From positions 62,001 through 126,000 of the forward strand of contig NZ_JANAVJ010000005.1 in assembly GCF_024213375.1 (NCBI RefSeq): a DNA stretch of 64,000 nt, written 5' to 3'. The notes beneath the pieces are model-generated. The model did no database searches. It had not been told where the DNA came from and worked only from the letters and a program-made list of their open reading frames with translations. Origin of the DNA: Paenibacillus sp. MZ04-78.2 (GTDB taxonomy: Bacteria > Bacillota > Bacilli > Paenibacillales > NBRC-103111). The position numbers and the translations under genes are program-made. This document shows, piece by piece, positions 1-9,712 of the stretch. The stretch's first letter is position 1, and every line of letters starts with the position of its first letter.

Positions 1-1
1 T

Positions 2-265
2 CAAGGCCAAGGAGGTCAAGGCGGCGGCTATCGCGGCGGCCAAGGTCAAGGCCAAGGAGGTCAAGGCGGCGGCTATCGCGGCGGCCAAGGTCAAGGTCAA
101 GGCGGCCAGGGCGGCGGCTATCGCGGCGGTCAAGGCCAGGGTCAAGGAGGCCAAGGCGGCGGCTATCGCGGCGGTCAAGGCCAGGGTCAAGGAGGCCAAG
201 GCGGCGGCTATCGCGGCGGCCAAGGTCAAGGTCAAGGTCAAGGTCAAGGAGGCCAAGGCGGTGGT
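2..265 (+). repeat. 45-bp tandem repeat inside infB
   Basis: Units start at 41, 86, 131, 176 and 221, preceded by a partial unit that runs off the window at position 2. Each full unit encodes 15 residues of the form [15 protein letters not shown]. Synonymous differences (ggt/ggc, caa/cag) separate the units. The last unit is expanded by extra Gln-Gly pairs and decays into GGGNRVGQ. The array keeps the infB frame, so copy-number change would only alter linker length. Confidence 0.93.
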
Positions 266-2254
266 AATCGTGTAGGCCAAGGCGGAGGTCAGCAGGGCCA
301 GCGGCCGGATCAACGCAAAGGCGGAGGCTTCGAGCAGCGCAATAACGACCGCAACCGCCAGGCGTCCATTCCTCCGAAACCGAATAACAATAAACGCTTT
401 GAAGATAACCGGGGTGGCGGTGGAAGGGGTCAACAAAACCGCGGTAAAGCCCAAGGTCGGGGTGGCAGGAATCAGGAGCCGCCGAAACCGAAGATCGACA
501 ATACGCCGAAGAAAATTATCGTGCGCGGAACGATGACCGTAGGCGAGACGGCCAAAGTGCTGCATAAGGACGCTTCCGAAGTCATTAAGAAGCTTCTGTT
601 CCTCGGCGTCATGGCGACCATCAATCAGGAGCTTGAACTGGATGCGATCCAACTGCTTGCGTCCGAATACGGCGTGGAAGTTGAATTGAAAATTCCGGTC
701 GAGGAAGACAAATTCGAACAATTCGAAGAACAGGACGAAGAAGCGGATCTGATGGAGCGTCCTCCGGTGGTGACCATCATGGGTCACGTCGACCACGGTA
801 AAACGACGCTGCTTGATGCGATCCGCAAGACAAGCGTTACCGAAGGCGAAGCGGGCGGTATCACGCAGCATATCGGCGCTTACCAAGTAGAAACGCACAA
901 CAAAAAGATTACGTTCCTCGATACGCCGGGTCACGAAGCGTTTACGTCCATGCGTGCCCGCGGCGCACAGGTAACGGATATCACCATTATTGTGGTTGCT
1001 GCCGATGACGGCGTCATGCCGCAAACGGTCGAGGCGATCAGTCACGCCAAAGCGGCGAAAGTGCCGATTGTCGTTGCGGTGAACAAAATCGATAAGCCGG
1101 ATGCGAACCCGGACCGGGTCAAGCAAGAGTTGACCGAGTACGAGCTTGTTCCCGAAGAGTGGGGCGGCGATACGATTTTCTGCAACATTTCCGCGAAGCA
1201 AGGGATCGGGCTGGAAAATCTGCTCGATATGATTTTGCTTGTATCCGAAGTGCAGGAGCTAAAAGCCAATCCGAACAAGCGTGCCAGAGGAACGGTCATC
1301 GAGGCCGAGCTGGATAAAGGCAAAGGGCCGGTGGCGCGCGTCTTGATCCAACACGGTACGCTTAAAGTGGGCGACAGCTTCGTCGCAGGCGTCTGCTTCG
1401 GACGTGTGCGGGCCATGATAAACGATAAAGGACGCAAGCTGAAAGAAGCCGGGCCTTCGACGCCGGTGGAAATTACCGGTTTGACAGAAGTGCCTCAAGC
1501 TGGCGATCCGTTCCTGGTCTTCGAGGACGAGCGCAAAGCGAGAGATATCGCCGAGAAGCGTGCAATCACGCTGCGTCAATCCGAGATGGGAGCAAACGCC
1601 CGCGTTACGCTGGACGATTTGTACAAACAGATTAAAGAAGGCGAAGTCAAGGATCTTAACGTCATCATTAAAGCGGACGTTCAAGGTTCTGCCGAGGCGC
1701 TTAAAGGCTCCTTGGAGAAAATCGATGTCGAAGGCGCGCGCGTTAAAATTTTGCATAGCGGCGTAGGGGCGATCACCGAGTCCGACGTTATTTTGGCATC
1801 GGCCTCCAATGCGATCGTCATCGGCTTTAACGTCCGTCCTGAACCGCAAGCGAAAAATACCGCGGAGCAAGAAAAAGTCGATATTCGTCTGCACAGCATC
1901 ATTTACAAAGTGATGGAAGAAATCGAGCAAGCGATGAAGGGGCTTCTCGATCCGGAATATAAAGAAGTCGTTATCGGGCATGCTGAAGTCCGCAATATCT
2001 TTAAAGTGTCCAAGGTCGGCACGATTGCGGGCTGCATGGTGACGGACGGCAAAATCGTCCGCTCCGCCGAAGTACGGATTGTCCGCAGCGGAATCGTCGT
2101 ATTCGAAGGCAAGATCGACTCGCTGAAACGATTCAAGGATGATGCGAAAGAAGTGGCGCAAGGCTACGAATGCGGTATATCTTTGGAGCGTTTTAATGAT
2201 CTTAAAGAGGGAGACACGATTGAAGCCTTCGTTATGGAAACTGTAGAGAGGTGA
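2..2254 (+). CDS. infB: Translation initiation factor IF-2 (5' end outside window)
   Basis: IF-2 is the GTPase that places initiator fMet-tRNA on the 30S subunit and promotes 70S joining. The reading frame is open from the first codon of the window, so the true start lies upstream. The visible 750 residues begin with a Gly/Gln/Tyr/Arg repeat (about residues 1-90), then a basic Asn/Pro-rich linker, an IF2_N segment (around residues 170-225), and a G domain with [28 protein letters not shown] and SAKQ motifs. The usual domains II-IV follow. A GTG at 521 is internal: it interrupts the IF2_N domain and the upstream frame is clearly coding. rbfA follows after 6 bp, as in other Bacillota. Identification is certain. 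Confidence 0.98.
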   Translation, partial: QGQGGQGGGYRGGQGQGQGGQGGGYRGGQGQGQGGQGGGYRGGQGQGQGGQGGGYRGGQGQGQGGQGGGYRGGQGQGQGQGQGGQGGGNRVGQGGGQQGQRPDQRKGGGFEQRNNDRNRQASIPPKPNNNKRFEDNRGGGGRGQQNRGKAQGRGGRNQEPPKPKIDNTPKKIIVRGTMTVGETAKVLHKDASEVIKKLLFLGVMATINQELELDAIQLLASEYGVEVELKIPVEEDKFEQFEEQDEEADLMERPPVVTIMGHVDHGKTTLLDAIRKTSVTEGEAGGITQHIGAYQVETHNKKITFLDTPGHEAFTSMRARGAQVTDITIIVVAADDGVMPQTVEAISHAKAAKVPIVVAVNKIDKPDANPDRVKQELTEYELVPEEWGGDTIFCNISAKQGIGLENLLDMILLVSEVQELKANPNKRARGTVIEAELDKGKGPVARVLIQHGTLKVGDSFVAGVCFGRVRAMINDKGRKLKEAGPSTPVEITGLTEVPQAGDPFLVFEDERKARDIAEKRAITLRQSEMGANARVTLDDLYKQIKEGEVKDLNVIIKADVQGSAEALKGSLEKIDVEGARVKILHSGVGAITESDVILASASNAIVIGFNVRPEPQAKNTAEQEKVDIRLHSIIYKVMEEIEQAMKGLLDPEYKEVVIGHAEVRNIFKVSKVGTIAGCMVTDGKIVRSAEVRIVRSGIVVFEGKIDSLKRFKDDAKEVAQGYECGISLERFNDLKEGDTIEAFVMETVER

Positions 2255-2260
2255 TCCGCT

Positions 2261-2617
2261 ATGGCAAAAATTCGCGTGGGCAGAGTCGGGGAACAAATCA
2301 AGAAGGAATTAAGCCAGATCATTCAATCTGAACTGAAAGACCCGCGCATCGGTTTCATTACCGTGACCGGCGTCGATGTGACGAATGATTTTTCCCAGGC
2401 CAAAGTATACTTGAGCGTGCTCGGCAGCGACGAACAGAAGGAAGAAACGCTGAAGGCACTCGCCCGCGGCACCGGGTTTATCCGCTCCGAGCTCGGCAAA
2501 CGAATTCGGATGCGCAAAATTCCGGATCTGCTGTTTAAGTTCGACGCCTCGATCGATTACGGCAGCAAGATCGAAACGCTCATTCACCAAATTAACGACG
2601 GGAATTCGGAAGCATGA
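2261..2617 (+). CDS. rbfA: 30S ribosome-binding factor A
   Basis: RbfA binds the 30S subunit and helps late 16S rRNA 5'-end processing and cold adaptation. The 118-residue product has the family length and a KH-like fold signature: the conserved opening [15 protein letters not shown], then [27 protein letters not shown] and a C-terminal [17 protein letters not shown] segment. The ATG lies 6 bp after the infB stop with an AGAGGTG Shine-Dalgarno overlapping that stop. It overlaps the next gene by the tetranucleotide ATGA, implying translational coupling within the infB operon. Confidence 0.97.
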   Translation: MAKIRVGRVGEQIKKELSQIIQSELKDPRIGFITVTGVDVTNDFSQAKVYLSVLGSDEQKEETLKALARGTGFIRSELGKRIRMRKIPDLLFKFDASIDYGSKIETLIHQINDGNSEA

Positions 2618-3600
2618 CTGCAGCGGGATATGCCGTTCAGCTTCAAGCGGCGGCCGGGTTTATCCGCGAGCAGGATGATTTTCTGGTCGTAGCCCACGTG
2701 CAGCCCGATGGCGATGCCGCCGGGTCCACGTTTGCGGTCGCTTGGATGCTGCAGTCGCTAAACAAACGGTTCACGCTGATCAACGAAGGCCCAATCCCGG
2801 ACAAGTTCATGTACATGGCCGGGCCTCATGCGGTCATCGAATACGAGAAAGCACCGCCCGAACGCAAGTTCGCGGCGGTGATCTCGGTTGATTGCGCGGA
2901 TTTCGGACGAATCGGCTCGGTGAGCGAATGCTTCGAGCCGGAGCGGAAGCTGCTGAACATCGATCATCATGCCACCAATGACGGATTCGGAACCGTGAAT
3001 CTGGTGCGCTCCGATGCCGCGGCTACCGTGGAAGTGCTGTACGATCTCGCGCTGGAGCTGAATCTGGAGTTCACGCCGGAGCTGAACGATTGTATTTACA
3101 CCGGTTTGCTGACCGATACGGGAGGCTTCCGTTATTCCAATACGACGCCGAAAGTGATGCAGATTGCGGCAGATATGCTGGCGCGCGGTGTGAAGGGGCA
3201 CGAGCTTGCCGAAAGGCTGCTCGAAACGATGACGCTCGGTCAGGTATGCTTGCTGAAGCGAAGCCTCAATACGTTGTCCTTTGCCCTTGACAACAAGGTT
3301 GCCTGGCTGTCCGTCACTTTGGACGATTTGTCCGCTACCGGTGCATCCGGCGAAGATATGGACGGACTCGTCAACTATGCCCGCAATGTCGAAGGGGTTG
3401 AAGTCGGCATGCTGTTTAAGGAAAAAGAGCCAGGAATCGTTAAAGTCAGCTTCCGTTCCGGTGGCTTGGCCGATGTCGCGGCAATTGCCCAAAAATTCGG
3501 CGGCGGCGGGCATGTCAAAGCAGCCGGTTGTACGATTCGCGGTTCGCTGTCCGAAGCGGTTGAGCGAGTCGTTCGGGAAGTAGGGATGGCGCTCGCATGA
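2614..3600 (+). CDS. nrnA: DHH-family phosphoesterase, NrnA-type oligoribonuclease/pAp phosphatase
   Basis: NrnA-type enzymes degrade nanoRNAs and dephosphorylate pAp using Mn2+. The 328-residue protein shows the N-terminal metal motifs [12 protein letters not shown] (about residues 27-38) and VDCAD, the signature DHH in NIDHHATND (around 114), and the C-terminal DHHA1 glycine motif [11 protein letters not shown] (about 300). The start overlaps rbfA by ATGA and its end overlaps truB by ATGA. Its position between rbfA and truB is common outside the B. subtilis lineage and fits an RNA-turnover role beside ribosome maturation genes. Exact substrate preference cannot be read from sequence. Confidence 0.93.
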   Translation: MTAAGYAVQLQAAAGFIREQDDFLVVAHVQPDGDAAGSTFAVAWMLQSLNKRFTLINEGPIPDKFMYMAGPHAVIEYEKAPPERKFAAVISVDCADFGRIGSVSECFEPERKLLNIDHHATNDGFGTVNLVRSDAAATVEVLYDLALELNLEFTPELNDCIYTGLLTDTGGFRYSNTTPKVMQIAADMLARGVKGHELAERLLETMTLGQVCLLKRSLNTLSFALDNKVAWLSVTLDDLSATGASGEDMDGLVNYARNVEGVEVGMLFKEKEPGIVKVSFRSGGLADVAAIAQKFGGGGHVKAAGCTIRGSLSEAVERVVREVGMALA

Positions 3601-4538
3601 CAACGGAATTGGAAGGTATTTTGCCCGTGTGGAAGCCGAAAGGCTTTACCTCCCACGATGTGGTGGCCAAAGTGCGCCGCATCGTTAGAATCAAGCGGAT
3701 CGGCCATACGGGAACGCTTGATCCCCAAGTGACAGGCGTCCTGCCGCTTTGCATCGGCAGGGCGACCCGGCTTGTCGAGTACATCCAGGAGCTGCCGAAG
3801 GCGTACGAAGCGACGCTGCTTTTGGGACTTGCCACCGATACGGAGGACTTGTCGGGGGAAGTACTGGAGCGGGCGGAGCGGCTTGGAGAACGGTTGACGC
3901 CGGAACAAGTGACTGCGGCGGTTTTACGCTTTGTCGGCGACATCGAACAGGTGCCGCCGATGTATTCTGCCGTCAAGGTGGACGGCAAACGGTTGTATGA
4001 GTTGGCGCGGCAGGGCGTTCAAGTGGAGCGGAAGTCCCGGACGGTCACCATTTACGGCATCGAAGTGCTGGAGACGGACTGGTCTGGAGATTATCCGCAA
4101 GTCAAGTTTCGCGTCGATTGCTCCAAGGGAACGTATATTCGCACGCTGTGTGCGGATATCGGACAAGCTCTCGGCGTACCTGCCGTTATGGCGGAGCTGG
4201 TGCGAATCTCGACCGGACATATCGGGCCGGAACGATGCTTGACGCTTGAACAGATCGAAACTCTCCACAAAAATGGAGAGCTTGCCGGGCGGTTGATTCC
4301 GATGGAGCAAGCGGTTGCCCATTTGCCGTCCGTCCGGCTTTCTTCCGTTCAAGCACAGAAGGCGCTGCAGGGCCAGAAGATTCGCGTCAGCGAAGGGCAG
4401 AAGGCTGCATTAAACGGCTTTTCGTCCACCGGCGAGCGGGCGGTCGCCTGCTTCGCGGAAGAAACGGGCGCGTTAATCGGGCTTTTTGAATGGGATTCGG
4501 AACCGGAATTGCTGCTGCCGGTCAAAATATTTTCTTGA
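3597..4538 (+). CDS. truB: tRNA pseudouridine(55) synthase
   Basis: TruB isomerises U55 in the T-loop of tRNAs. The 313 residues include the PKGFTSHDVV start segment, the catalytic aspartate in GHTGTLDPQVTGVLPL (about residues 38-53), the PPMYSAVKVDGKRLYELAR loop, KGTYIRTL, and a C-terminal PUA-like tail. It starts inside the nrnA stop (ATGA) so the two are probably translationally coupled. Length and motif order are normal for the family. Confidence 0.97.
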   Translation: MTTELEGILPVWKPKGFTSHDVVAKVRRIVRIKRIGHTGTLDPQVTGVLPLCIGRATRLVEYIQELPKAYEATLLLGLATDTEDLSGEVLERAERLGERLTPEQVTAAVLRFVGDIEQVPPMYSAVKVDGKRLYELARQGVQVERKSRTVTIYGIEVLETDWSGDYPQVKFRVDCSKGTYIRTLCADIGQALGVPAVMAELVRISTGHIGPERCLTLEQIETLHKNGELAGRLIPMEQAVAHLPSVRLSSVQAQKALQGQKIRVSEGQKAALNGFSSTGERAVACFAEETGALIGLFEWDSEPELLLPVKIFS

Positions 4539-4586
4539 GCTTGAGCGGTCAAACGCACCAAAGAAATGTAGGTGAAAGACACATCC

Positions 4587-5546
4587 ATGGAAACGGTACA
4601 GCTATCGTATCCGCTGCCGCAGGACGGTCGTCCGGACGATTCCGCCAAGGTGCTGGCGATCGGGGATTTCGACGGCGTTCACCTCGGTCACCGGGAAGTG
4701 ATCCGGAGGGCGGTCGAACGCGGGGCTGAGCTTCAACTGCCGGCTGCCATCATGACGTTTCATCCGCATCCCAGACAAGTGCTCGGGATGGACAAATACA
4801 CCAAGCTGCTTACGCCGCTCGCGGCCAAGCAGGAATTGCTGCGGCAGCTTCAGGTCGATGCGACTTATGTCGTGGATTTCAGCGAATCGTTTATGCGCGT
4901 CACGCCCGAACAGTTTGTCGAGCACATGCTTGTGCCGATGAAGGTCAGTACGGTTTTCGTCGGATTTGACTTCACCTTCGGCTACAAGGGTGCAGGGACG
5001 CCGGATACGCTGTGTGATTTGGCCAAGGGGAGATTTTCGATCGAGGTGGTTCGTCCGTTTCACCGAAACGGCGAGAAAGTCAGCAGTACGTTGATTCGCG
5101 AATGCTTGCTGCGTGGTGATATTGCCGAAGCGAATGCGCTGCTTGCCCGGCCTTACCGGCTGGAAGGGACGGTCGTGCACGGAGACGGGCGCGGCCGTAC
5201 CATCGGTTTCCCGACCGCGAATCTTGAGGTGAGCCAGCCTTACGTTATTCCGGCCAATGGTGTCTATGCCGTACAGGTCACTGTCGGGGGGCGCAAAGTA
5301 GGCGGGGTCATGAATATCGGGGTGAAGCCTACCTTCGCCACCGGTCTGACGCAGCCCGCGTTGGAGGCGCATTTGTTCGATTTTCACGAAACGATCTACG
5401 GAGAGAACGTACAGGTGGAACTGCTCGCGTTTATTCGCGAAGAACGGAGATTCGCTTCGGTTCAAGAACTGATTTCCCAGATCGGTCAAGATGCGGATCA
5501 AGCGCGTTCGATCCTTGCGGCTCGGAAAATGATTCAAAACTCGTAA
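4587..5546 (+). CDS. ribF: Bifunctional riboflavin kinase / FAD synthetase
   Basis: RibF converts riboflavin to FMN and then FAD. The N-terminal adenylyltransferase half has GDFDGVHLGHREV, TFHPHPRQVL and the STLIRE motif. The C-terminal flavokinase half has GRTIGFPTANLEV and NIGVKPTF. I chose the ATG at 4587 (METVQLSYPL) because it matches the usual RibC/RibF start and follows an AGGTGA. A GTG at 4572 in the same frame would add five residues. It follows truB after about 50 bp and closes the infB-type operon, with no clear terminator before the rpsO promoter. Confidence 0.96.
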   Translation: METVQLSYPLPQDGRPDDSAKVLAIGDFDGVHLGHREVIRRAVERGAELQLPAAIMTFHPHPRQVLGMDKYTKLLTPLAAKQELLRQLQVDATYVVDFSESFMRVTPEQFVEHMLVPMKVSTVFVGFDFTFGYKGAGTPDTLCDLAKGRFSIEVVRPFHRNGEKVSSTLIRECLLRGDIAEANALLARPYRLEGTVVHGDGRGRTIGFPTANLEVSQPYVIPANGVYAVQVTVGGRKVGGVMNIGVKPTFATGLTQPALEAHLFDFHETIYGENVQVELLAFIREERRFASVQELISQIGQDADQARSILAARKMIQNS

Positions 5547-5552
5547 TTTTAT

Positions 5553-5582
5553 TTTACTTTTATAAACAAACTATGGTATACT
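5553..5582 (+). promoter_or_regulatory. Sigma-A-type promoter of rpsO
   Basis: TTTACT at 5553-5558, an 18-bp spacer and TATACT at 5577-5582 lie directly after ribF. Transcription would start near 5590 and give a leader of about 130 nt. Confidence 0.6.
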
Positions 5583-5589
5583 ATGAAAC

Positions 5590-5719
5590 GTTGTCGATTC
5601 AACATGCTGTCGCATGAGGAATTCAGGACATCGCATGAACCTTGGCATGGAGAATCGAGCACTCCATCGGTCTCTGGGCTACAGGGGATATACTTATTAT
5701 TTTCGGAGGTGACTCAATC
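5590..5719 (+). promoter_or_regulatory. rpsO 5' leader with hairpin, possible S15 autoregulatory site
   Basis: The roughly 130-nt leader contains a perfect ATGGAG/CTCCAT hairpin (5647-5667), followed by a GGTCTCTGGGCTACAGGGG stretch just before the GGAGGTGA Shine-Dalgarno at 5705-5712. S15 is known to repress its own translation through structured leaders in several bacterial groups. The particular fold here is inferred, not matched to a known class. Confidence 0.4.
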
Positions 5720-5989
5720 ATGGCATTGACACAAGAACGCAAGCAGGAACTGATCCAAACGCATAAGACGCATGAAAGCGACACAGGATCTCCTGAAGTG
5801 CAAGTTGCAATTCTTACGGAAAACATCGTGAACCTGACCAGCCACTTGAAGACGCACAAGAAAGATCATCATTCTCGTCGCGGTCTGCTCAAAATGGTCG
5901 GCCAACGCCGTAAGCTTCTGACGTACTTGAAAAACAAGGACGTCAAACGCTACAGCGCTTTGATCGAAAAACTCGGTCTGCGCCGTTAA
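5720..5989 (+). CDS. rpsO: 30S ribosomal protein S15
   Basis: S15 is a primary 16S rRNA-binding protein of the small subunit. The 89-residue product starts [12 protein letters not shown] and has the conserved [15 protein letters not shown], [12 protein letters not shown] and LGLRR segments. Longer in-frame extensions upstream are not used: the ATG at 5720 sits 7 bp after a strong GGAGGTGA and gives the universal length. It has its own promoter and is followed by an intrinsic terminator. Confidence 0.98.
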   Translation: MALTQERKQELIQTHKTHESDTGSPEVQVAILTENIVNLTSHLKTHKKDHHSRRGLLKMVGQRRKLLTYLKNKDVKRYSALIEKLGLRR

Positions 5990-6004
5990 TTTAGCCTTAC
6001 AACT

Positions 6005-6080
6005 AAAGCAACCACGTTTGTCCTTTGTGCACGCTGGAACGCCTGGCGTACGGATGCACGGGCTGCGGGGTTGCTTTTTT
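6005..6080 (+). terminator. Intrinsic terminator after rpsO
   Basis: AAGCAACC (from 6006) pairs with GGTTGCTT (6069-6076) around a structured 55-nt loop that itself contains GCCTGGCG. A TTTTTT run follows. The loop is long for a simple terminator. Confidence 0.6.
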
Positions 6081-6342
6081 AAAATATCGGGATACTGTCG
6101 TTGCCGCTCACTGCACAAGCTGTACTTTTGAGTTACTATTTTCATAAAAAGCAGGAAATACTGACTAATATGCAGAATGGTTAAGGAAGACCGGCGCTTT
6201 GGCGATCTGGAGGCAAGTCTGCCCTGATTGGTTGCCAGGCAATGGCGGTAGTGCGGGACCCGGCTTCGATTGAATAATTGTACATAACGAAATCCGGGTA
6301 TGAAATTTCAAAAGCTTTGAACGAAAATTGAGGAGGTTGAAT
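6081..6342 (+). promoter_or_regulatory. pnp leader region
   Basis: This stretch of about 260 bp between rpsO and pnp has no credible gene. It contains a TTGCCAGGCAA inverted repeat (6232-6242) within a GC-rich section and ends with an AGGAGGTTGA Shine-Dalgarno at 6331-6340. PNPase genes are often autoregulated through structured leaders. A convincing promoter could not be fixed by eye. Confidence 0.35.
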
Positions 6343-8445
6343 ATGGAGAAACAAGTGCAGATGGATCTCGGCGGACGTCCGTTGATTCTAGAAACCGGAC
6401 GTCTGGCGAAGCAGGCAAACGGCGCTGTCGTTGCTCGTTACGGCGAAACCGTCGTGCTTTGTACGGTAACGGCTTCCGCCGAGCCGAAAGATTTGGATTT
6501 TTTCCCTCTAACCGTGAACTATGAGGAGCGTCTTTATTCGGTAGGCAAAATCCCCGGAGGCTTTATTAAAAGGGAAGGACGTCCCAGTGAAAAAGCGATT
6601 TTGTCCAGCCGTTTGACGGACCGTCCGATTCGTCCGTTGTTTCCGGAAGGCTTCCGCAATGACGTGCAGATCGTTTCGATCGTCATGAGTGTGGATCAGG
6701 AATGCGCGCCGGAAATTGCGGCCATGATCGGAACCTCCGCAGCGCTCAGCATTTCCGACGTGCCGTTTAACGGACCGGTGGGCGGAGTCATTGTCGGACG
6801 GGTGGACGGGCAGTTCGTCATTAACCCGACCGTCGAGCAGTCGGAGAAAAGCGATATCCACCTCGTCGTGGCAGGTACGAAGGATGCTATCATGATGGTC
6901 GAAGCCGGTGCGGAAGAAGTGCCGGAGGAAGTGATGCTGGAAGCGATCATGTTCGGTCATGACGAAATCCGCAAAATCGTTGCCGTGCAGGAACAACTCG
7001 TACAGGAAGTCGGCAAGCCGAAAATGAAAGTCAAGCTTCACAGCGTCGAGAGCGACGTGAATCAAGCGGTTCGCGAATTCGCTCAAGCCCGTTTGGTGGA
7101 AGCGGTCAAAATTCCGGAGAAGCATGCAAGACAAGATGCGATCGACGCGATTAACAGCGAAGCGAAGGAGCATTTTGCCGCGGTCTACGCCGAAACGCCG
7201 GAGAAAATGGCCGACGTCAAAGAAACGCTGTACGATATCGTGAAAGAAGAAGTGCGCCGCTTGATTACGCACGATAAAGTTCGTCCGGATGGACGCGGGC
7301 TCGACGAAATCAGACCGATCGAATGCGACATCAACCTGCTGCCGCGTACGCACGGCTCCGGTTTGTTTACCCGCGGCCAAACGCAGGCACTCAGCGTATG
7401 TACGCTCGGAGCGCTCGGCGACGTGCAAATTCTCGACGGTCTCGGCCTGGAAGAATCGAAGCGGTTTATGCATCATTACAATTTCCCGCCGTTCAGCGTA
7501 GGCGAAGCCCGACCGCTGCGTGCGCCGGGACGGCGCGAAATCGGACACGGGGCGCTCGGCGAACGCGCGCTGGAGCCGGTTATTCCTTCTGAAGTCGATT
7601 TCCCTTATACGATCCGTCTGGTTTCCGAGGTGCTGGAATCGAACGGCTCGACTTCGCAGGCGAGCATTTGCGCGAGCACGCTGGCGATGATGGATGCAGG
7701 CGTTCCGATCAAAGCTCCGGTAGCGGGCGTAGCTATGGGTCTGATCAAAGACGGGGAGCATTACTCGATCTTGGCCGACATTCAGGGGATGGAAGACCAC
7801 CTCGGAGATATGGACTTTAAAGTGGCCGGTACCGCCAAAGGGGTTACTGCGCTGCAGATGGATATCAAAATCGACGGCATCGACCGGGCCATTTTGACGG
7901 ATGCGCTGGAGCAGGCGAAAAAAGGCCGCATGCACATTTTGAACAAAATGCTGGATCGCATTTCGCAGCCGAAATCGGACCTGTCGCCTTATGCGCCGAA
8001 AATCGTCACGATGCAAATCAACCCGGACAAGATCCGCGATGTTATCGGAGCAGGCGGCAAAATCATCAACAAGATCATCGAAGAAACCGGTGTAAAAATC
8101 GACATCGAGCAGGATGGCCGCGTCTTCATTGCTTCGTCCAACAGTGAGATGAACGAAAAAGCGCGTCAAATCATCGAAGGTATCGTCCGTGAGGTCATCG
8201 TCGGGGAGACGTATCTCGGCACCGTGAAGCGGATCGAAAAGTTCGGCGCCTTCGTCGAAATTTTGCCGGGCAAAGAAGGCTTGGTGCACATTTCCCAATT
8301 GTCGACCGAGCGCGTAGGCAAGGTGGAAGATGTCGTCAAGATCGGCGATACGATTACCGTGAAAGTAACGGAGATCGACAACCAAGGCCGTGTCAATTTG
8401 TCGCGTAAAGCGTTGTTGACGGCGCAAGTTCCAGCCCAAACCTAA
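6343..8445 (+). CDS. pnp: Polyribonucleotide nucleotidyltransferase (PNPase)
   Basis: PNPase is the phosphorolytic 3'-5' exoribonuclease of mRNA decay and competence/cold functions. The 700-residue protein contains two RNase PH cores (about 1-210 and 310-540; the second has [10 protein letters not shown] and [17 protein letters not shown]), then a KH domain with [17 protein letters not shown] and a C-terminal S1 domain with [19 protein letters not shown]. The ATG at 6343 follows a perfect AGGAGG; upstream in-frame TTG codons lie inside that Shine-Dalgarno. A terminator follows, so it is probably monocistronic. Confidence 0.98.
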   Translation: MEKQVQMDLGGRPLILETGRLAKQANGAVVARYGETVVLCTVTASAEPKDLDFFPLTVNYEERLYSVGKIPGGFIKREGRPSEKAILSSRLTDRPIRPLFPEGFRNDVQIVSIVMSVDQECAPEIAAMIGTSAALSISDVPFNGPVGGVIVGRVDGQFVINPTVEQSEKSDIHLVVAGTKDAIMMVEAGAEEVPEEVMLEAIMFGHDEIRKIVAVQEQLVQEVGKPKMKVKLHSVESDVNQAVREFAQARLVEAVKIPEKHARQDAIDAINSEAKEHFAAVYAETPEKMADVKETLYDIVKEEVRRLITHDKVRPDGRGLDEIRPIECDINLLPRTHGSGLFTRGQTQALSVCTLGALGDVQILDGLGLEESKRFMHHYNFPPFSVGEARPLRAPGRREIGHGALGERALEPVIPSEVDFPYTIRLVSEVLESNGSTSQASICASTLAMMDAGVPIKAPVAGVAMGLIKDGEHYSILADIQGMEDHLGDMDFKVAGTAKGVTALQMDIKIDGIDRAILTDALEQAKKGRMHILNKMLDRISQPKSDLSPYAPKIVTMQINPDKIRDVIGAGGKIINKIIEETGVKIDIEQDGRVFIASSNSEMNEKARQIIEGIVREVIVGETYLGTVKRIEKFGAFVEILPGKEGLVHISQLSTERVGKVEDVVKIGDTITVKVTEIDNQGRVNLSRKALLTAQVPAQT

Positions 8446-8461
8446 TTTAACACTTGTTGCA

Positions 8462-8491
8462 GAAAGAGCCAGAGCAGTCTGTCTCTTTTTT
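8462..8491 (+). terminator. Intrinsic terminator after pnp
   Basis: AAAGAG and CTCTTT arms around a short GC-containing loop, followed directly by a T run. Confidence 0.6.
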
Positions 8492-8599
8492 GTTTGCCCA
8501 AAAATCCGGATTTCAGCTGCGGTGCTCTCTCTACGATGGTCTAAACCTGTCCTGCATGGCATAAGATGGGGACAAACAGGTGTGGACAGGAGAATGGGC

Positions 8600-9640
8600 A
8601 TGAATCGCAACCGATGGTTAGCTGCGTCATTATGCTTTGGAGCGCTGCTGCTCGGCTTACAGTTCTCTCCGGCGGTCGACCGATTCGTACAGCATGCCAG
8701 AGAGAGGAACGGTCATGAACGGGCTGCAGACGATACACGGACGCTGTCTTCTCTGCTGTCGCTTAGGGCATGGAGCGACGAAGGGGGAGAGCGGCGGGCC
8801 AGAGTGCTTGAGAAAATCAGGGCCGAGGCGGCGAAGCGCAATATACCGCCGGTGAACGCCAAGATCGACCGCGTCTGGAAAGCGATACCGGGGTACAACG
8901 GGCTGGAGGTCGATGTCGAGAAGTCGCTGGAGCTGGCGGAGCGGCAGTCGTTTCCGGAAACGCCGCAGCTCGTGTTCCGCGAAGTGCCGCCTCAAGTCGA
9001 TCTGGATCAACTCGGACCGAATCCGATCTATAAGGGCAACCCGGCGAAGCCGATGGCAGCGCTCATGATCAACGTGGCGTGGGGCGACGAGTATTTGCCG
9101 CAAATGCTGGACGTTCTCCGTAAGGAGCAGGTGCATGCGACCTTTTTTTTCGACGGGATGTGGCTGAAAAAAAATATTCCGACCGCCCGCAAAATTATGG
9201 AGGAAGGGCATGAAGTCTCCAACCATGCCTACTCTCACCGGGACATGAGCAAGCTCAGCCGGACGCAAACCGCTGCCGAAATCAGCAAGACCGAGACGAT
9301 GCTGAAGCAGGAATTGGGCGCGCAGAATCGTCTATTTGCCCCGCCCTCGGGCGATTACAATCAAATGACCGTAGACGTCGCGCACGAGATGAACCTGCGC
9401 ACCATTTTGTGGACGATCGATACGCTTGATTGGAAAAAGCCGGAGCCTTCTTCCATCGTGCATAAAGTAGCTACACGGATCGAGCCCGGCTCGCTGATCC
9501 TGACGCATCCTACGTCTTCGAGCAGCGCCGCGCTGCAGGGCATGATTCGCGCCATCCGGGCCAAAGGGCTGTCTTTGGGCACCGTCAGCGAGGTTATCTC
9601 GCCCGCGCGGGTTCCGAAGGTTGAGTCCGCCGGACAATAA
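8600..9640 (+). CDS. ylxY: YlxY-type polysaccharide deacetylase-like membrane-anchored protein
   Basis: The 346-residue protein has an N-terminal hydrophobic segment (about residues 6-20), then the conserved IDRVWKAIPGYNGLEVDVE region and a NodB-like domain. The family pattern is divergent: the usual TFDDG metal motif is replaced by MINVAWGDE, while HAYSHRDMSKL and FAPPSGDYN correspond to motifs 2 and 3. B. subtilis YlxY, in the same pnp-ylxY-mlpA order, shows the same changes, so catalytic deacetylation is doubtful. The ATG at 8600 follows AGGAGA; an ATG at 8594 is also in frame. It probably acts outside the membrane on wall polymers or as a structural protein. Confidence 0.85.
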   Translation: MNRNRWLAASLCFGALLLGLQFSPAVDRFVQHARERNGHERAADDTRTLSSLLSLRAWSDEGGERRARVLEKIRAEAAKRNIPPVNAKIDRVWKAIPGYNGLEVDVEKSLELAERQSFPETPQLVFREVPPQVDLDQLGPNPIYKGNPAKPMAALMINVAWGDEYLPQMLDVLRKEQVHATFFFDGMWLKKNIPTARKIMEEGHEVSNHAYSHRDMSKLSRTQTAAEISKTETMLKQELGAQNRLFAPPSGDYNQMTVDVAHEMNLRTILWTIDTLDWKKPEPSSIVHKVATRIEPGSLILTHPTSSSSAALQGMIRAIRAKGLSLGTVSEVISPARVPKVESAGQ

Positions 9641-9712
9641 TGGTAATATCAGAATGTTATACCTAAATGCAGAGGAATCAAGACTTCGCCGTACTGAGGA
9701 GGCTTAAAGCGT

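Noticed and set aside
2-265. CRISPR-like array
   Set aside because: The repeats are direct, contiguous and in frame with infB; there are no unique spacers.
521-2254. infB starting at the GTG at 521
   Set aside because: The upstream frame is open to the window edge with in-frame protein repeats, and the GTG lies inside the IF2_N domain.
6508-8610. 700-codon open frame on the minus strand opposite pnp
   Set aside because: It is the antisense shadow of a GC-biased gene: long, rich in Arg/His/Asp/Phe, with no recognisable motif.
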